64,000 nucleotides of DNA. Origin: Ursus arctos. Lineage: Eukaryota; Chordata; Mammalia; Carnivora; Ursidae. The translations under genes and the position numbers were made by a program. Numbering within the stretch: position 1 is the stretch's first letter; each line of letters opens with the position of its first letter. Location: the NCBI RefSeq assembly GCF_023065955.2, contig NW_026623089.1:31154767-31218766 (forward strand), in the 5' to 3' direction. Below, piece after piece: positions 60,342 to 64,000 of the stretch. Under the pieces are notes generated by a model, which was not told the origin of the DNA, ran no database searches, and saw nothing but the letters and a program-made list of their open reading frames with translations.

Positions 60342-60429
60342 CCTAAAAAAAAACAAAAAAACAAAAACAAAATAGAACCCACAAAATGAAAAGCGCAGAA
60401 CCTAGTGAGGACTAACTGACTCCCAGAAC

Positions 60430-60550
60430 ATAGGTTAAGAGAATAGTTTTTAGAGACAGTTCTAGGTTCAGATCCCACATCTGCCATTAACTGGTTATTT
60501 GACCTTGGGCAAGCCACTTTACCTTTCCGGTACATCTCACAAAATTTGTA
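60430..60550 (+). mobile_element. MIR fragment
   Basis: It has aggttcagatcccacatctg, ttatttgaccttgggcaagc and cactttacctttccgg. Confidence 0.75.
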
Positions 60551-63465
60551 GCAGACACTGTTGGTTAACTAGCAGTTTCCTCCCTTCTTTGCTGCGAAAG
60601 GTCTCATTCTTTTTTTCCAAAGTGTTTCACCTCTTCCCCTCTCAACTTAGGGTGAATCACATTTGGTCTAGGCCCATTGCGGTGATCTTACTCCTGGTCA
60701 ATGGTTGGATGGCATGTGTGTATGGCCCAGTTCTGGCCATTGAGGTGGGAGGGGTGATCCAGGGGAAGCTTCTTGGAAAGCTTTTCTTGTACTTAAAAAA
60801 GAGCTACAAGGAAGAGACCATCCCTCTGCTAAGCCTTGTCATGTTCCACGTGACTCCTAGAAATTCGGCAGCTATTTTGTAGTCACGAGTGGTGCTAGCC
60901 TGGAGACCAGAGCCAACAGAGCAAAGAGACAGAAAGAACCTGGGTCCCTGATAAAATCATTGGGCCTCTAAGTTAACCAAGCCTGAAGCTGCCCTTACTA
61001 AGGACTTCTTGTTACAAATAAAATAAATAATTTCCTTATATTTAAGCTATTTTGAGCTTGGGGTTTCTCTTATGCAGAGTCAAAAGCATCTTAATGAACC
61101 TGATATTGTTTTTGAGGATTAGATTCATAAAATAATTTATGTAAAGCACTTAACACAGTTCCTGATATAAAAAGTGCTAAAAAAAAAAAGGTATTATTAT
61201 TGCTATCATCATTATTTTTTATCATTATTATTTCTATTTCACCTTATTGCTTCAGCTCTGGCTATAAGAGGATAATAAGTCTGGCATTTAAAGATGTGAT
61301 GATAGGGATGGGGGTGTCAGAGGTAAAGGAATGAATCCGGGTGCTTTGGCCCCTCACCCAATGCTCCTTCTAACAATGGTTTTAATTAAGGGTTTTGTGC
61401 ATGTGTGTGTGCACACATGTGTTTATGCAGGCAATAGAAACTGACTTGGGCTAGCTCATACTAATAAAAAAAATAATCTTTTCTAAGGCTGTTGAGTGTG
61501 TTACCTATTTGAAGAAAGAAATTAACAAAGAAAATCTAGGCAGGAAGGAATTAGGACAACTCCAGACAGCTCAGCATCTAACAGCCATGGACCTCATGCC
61601 ATTGACGTGACTGCTTCAGAAATGTTTGGCCTCTGCATCTCTCTGTCTGAAGTTCTCAAATGAGAGAGTTTGTGCGAGGAGGTGTCTGCGCCAAGAGTAG
61701 TCAGCCGTGGCCTAGGGGCAGGGTCATGCAGATGTGACCATTGAGGAGGGTTACCCTTAGTTATGAGGACCCTCCTAAAACAAGGCAGAACTATGGTGAG
61801 CCCAAAATATGCTTCGGGCTGCCACTATCTCTGCAGGTTTCCACCAACTTTAAATGAAAAGCAGCAGCCCCAAGCCAAATTATAAGCATGCTCAGAATTC
61901 AGTAATGCCAAAGAGAGTCTGTTTGTCGTGATGCCTTGGAAAGGAAGAGGAAGAACTGGGGCAAGGGACTAGACTGGACCATAGAGTGTAGAGCATCTTG
62001 CTATAGGGCATCCAAACACTGACTTGGAATGTCCAAGCCAGAAGGACCAGTACTGCCCTAACATTTGCAAAAGTGCAAATACTGCCCCGTATACCATTAC
62101 GTCTAAATGTTTAAAAGCTGTAAATCAACCTAAGCCCACTTCCATCCTGTGCTCCAGCCAAGCTTTTCTCTCCCCCCATAGCCCACTCCACTTCTTTGAG
62201 ATGTGGACGCTAAAGGAACAAGGTTCTCCCTGGGTTGTTCCTGCCATCTGGATGCCTGATTGGTAGTTACCATGGACATGCTGGGGCAGGGCAGGGCAGA
62301 AGCTGACCCCAGGACCCTGGGTGATAGCTGGATGCATCCAATCCCAGGATACAGTTAGGGCAGGCAGATTACCCTCCCCCACACCTTACTTTTCCAATTC
62401 AAGAGTGCCAGGCAGTTCTAAATACCTCCCAAATCTATGGCAACCCAGCCAAGGAGCAGGGAGTGGGGAAGGGGGAATGCACGGGAGGGTAGTTCCAGAG
62501 GAATAAGTTCTGTCTAGACACCCATTTGGGTTGATTTGAGGGGCCAACTTTAAACTGAGGGAGGCAGTCTTTCCTTGATTTCCCAGGGCAGAAGCTGTGA
62601 TTTTTGTCTCGCATCCCTCCCCTTTGCCCACCCACCAACCCATTGTCAGCCTCGGCCCTCATCCTCTAGCCTGAGGGGACCAGTTGGAGCCACACATGAC
62701 CTCTCCCCTCCCTGACTCATCGGCCACCTACCTTTCAGAAAACTTCCCTATGCAACCTGAAAAGAGGAAAAAATATTTTGTGTCTCAATGTATGCAATAC
62801 GTGTGGCAGGGGCTCCTATTTCCCTGGTCCCAGGGCAATGCTAAGGAGGACCTTAGAAATTATCTCCAAAGTTGAGTCTACAGAAACTAAGAACCTACCA
62901 AACACCACCAGAGCTGGTCCACAGGGCTCTGGAGCAGACTAGAGGCCCCCACAAAGTCACTGGCCAATGATGGGATAATCAACAAGGACGATAACTGCAT
63001 CGAACTCAAACTCCTCAAATATATTTAAACCCATGAGTTCATAGTAGTGCTTTAAAAAACCCTCTCATTTGTCCTCTTTTGAAGGATGCTAGAAAATCAG
63101 CCTATTATTTTGAAACTTGTAAATAAAGGGAAAGAAGTAGCATTTATTCTGCTATTCTTTTTCCAGCTGTGTGCCAGGATAACAAAACAGTTGATTAGGA
63201 GAAGTTTTTCTGTATAGAAATATGCCAGATATAAATACAAAGTTTTTCTTTATGGAAGTAATTGAAGAAGTGAAGCTAAGACATGAAGTTAGCATATCAG
63301 CATTTTGCAACTCTTAATGAAATAATGGATCTGTCTATGCGATGATCATCAACACCTGCTAATGTCAGACAAAGAAAATAACAGAGCATGGTGGAAATAC
63401 AAAAAGCTGCCTATGGAGCATTCTTGACAAAGAAGAAGAAGGAAGAGAGGAAGAAGAACCTGAAC

Positions 63466-63659
63466 TAGATTAAGCCTTTTTTTAAAAACATTTTATTTAT
63501 TTTATTTGAGAGGGAGAGAGAGAGAGCACAAGCCAGGGGGAGAGGCAGAGGTGGAGCAGGGAGCCCAACGCGGAGCTCGACCTCAGGACCCTGGGATCAC
63601 AACCCAAGTCAAAGGCAGACGCTTAACCGACTGAGCCACCCCAGGCACCCTTAGATTAA
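63466..63659 (-). mobile_element. CAN-SINE, antisense, with 8-bp target-site duplication
   Basis: It has attttatttattttatttg, an agag-rich body and a head complement ending gccaccccaggcaccc. The flank tagattaa is at 63466-63473 and 63652-63659. Confidence 0.92.
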
Positions 63660-63798
63660 ATCTTTGGACCTAACTACCAGTGTATAGGAAATACAAGGTA
63701 AATGTTAAATGACACTTGGAGAGGCAACTAGCAATATCCAGACTTTGGGAAAGTCTGGGACAAGAGACCTGGTCCCCTCAACAAGTAAATCACAAGGA

Positions 63799-63850
63799 AT
63801 GTGTGTGTGTGGGTGTGTGGGTGGGTGTGTGTTGGGGGGGTGCATGTGGG
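63799..63850 (+). repeat. GT/G-rich microsatellite
   Basis: An imperfect tract of tgtgtgtgtg and tgggtgggtg units ends in a run of seven or more G. Confidence 0.85.
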
Positions 63851-64000
63851 GTGACTCTAGATTAAACAAAACTTAATATACATTTCACCCCATTACAATC
63901 CTTAGAGCTTAAACAAACCTTAAAAAAATATTTAGGACACAATCAGGGAAATTTGAACACTGAATTGACGTTAGATGGTATTTATTTTAGGCATGATGAT

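Larger units (their letters stand above)
49461..64000. other. intergenic DNA downstream of ALDH18A1
   Basis: No coding exon, RNA gene or promoter can be supported. It holds three CAN-SINEs, one micro-L1, MIR and DNA-transposon relics, and a C17 run. Parts at 52540-52690, 57700-57850 and 61430-61660 share a loose pattern I cannot name. 59100-59490 has A-rich, lysine-rich frames that look like a decayed LINE. Stretches 49470-50920, 53290-54030, 55620-57000 and 61700-63450 show nothing recognised. In human, the next gene in this direction (SORBS1) is tens of kilobases away. Confidence 0.75.

Noticed and set aside
52540..61660. A shared family between 52540-52690, 57700-57850 and 61430-61660
   Set aside because: The similarity is loose (around a ttattggg-type core) and I cannot name or align it confidently by eye.

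Overview
This is ordinary mammalian nuclear DNA. The organism is almost certainly an arctoid carnivoran (bear, panda, seal or mustelid type). Genes are split by long GT-AG introns, there is one CpG island, and at least seventeen tRNA-derived CAN-SINE copies are scattered on both strands. Many carry the long 'cagccagcgagagagggaacacaagcagg'-like body that I associate with arctoids rather than dogs or cats. The species assignment is inference from repeat type; the carnivore assignment is firm.

Layout. Positions 1-4004 hold the 3' end of TCTN3: a presumed last intron, then the last coding exon at 3768-4004, then its 3' UTR. About 6 kb of intergenic DNA follows. A CpG-island promoter lies at about 10370-11060. 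The rest of the left three quarters is the complete ALDH18A1 gene, which encodes delta-1-pyrroline-5-carboxylate synthase (P5CS). It has a non-coding exon 1 ending at 10686, seventeen coding exons between 13939 and 48653, and a poly(A) signal at 49438. From about 49.5 kb to the end there is intergenic DNA with repeats and no gene I can support.

The spliced ALDH18A1 reading frame closes exactly: 2388 nt, 795 codons plus stop, with every intron GT-AG and no frameshift. Kinase-domain exons 2-10 and reductase-domain exons 10-18 are all intact, including the catalytic cysteine at residue 612. Exon 6 keeps the two in-frame donors, 6 nt apart, that produce the known short and long P5CS isoforms. The order TCTN3 then ALDH18A1, head to tail on one strand with about 6 kb between them, matches human 10q24.1 from memory.

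I found no undescribed biological system. The structures most worth a second look are a roughly 95 percent identical inverted repeat in intron 12, a tail-to-tail pair of young SINEs in intron 11, a tail-only retrotransposition scar just upstream of exon 11, an 82-bp micro-insertion of L1 downstream of the gene, a triple 36-bp tandem repeat in intron 8-9 territory (intron 9), and a palindromic CRE/ATF element in the ALDH18A1 promoter.
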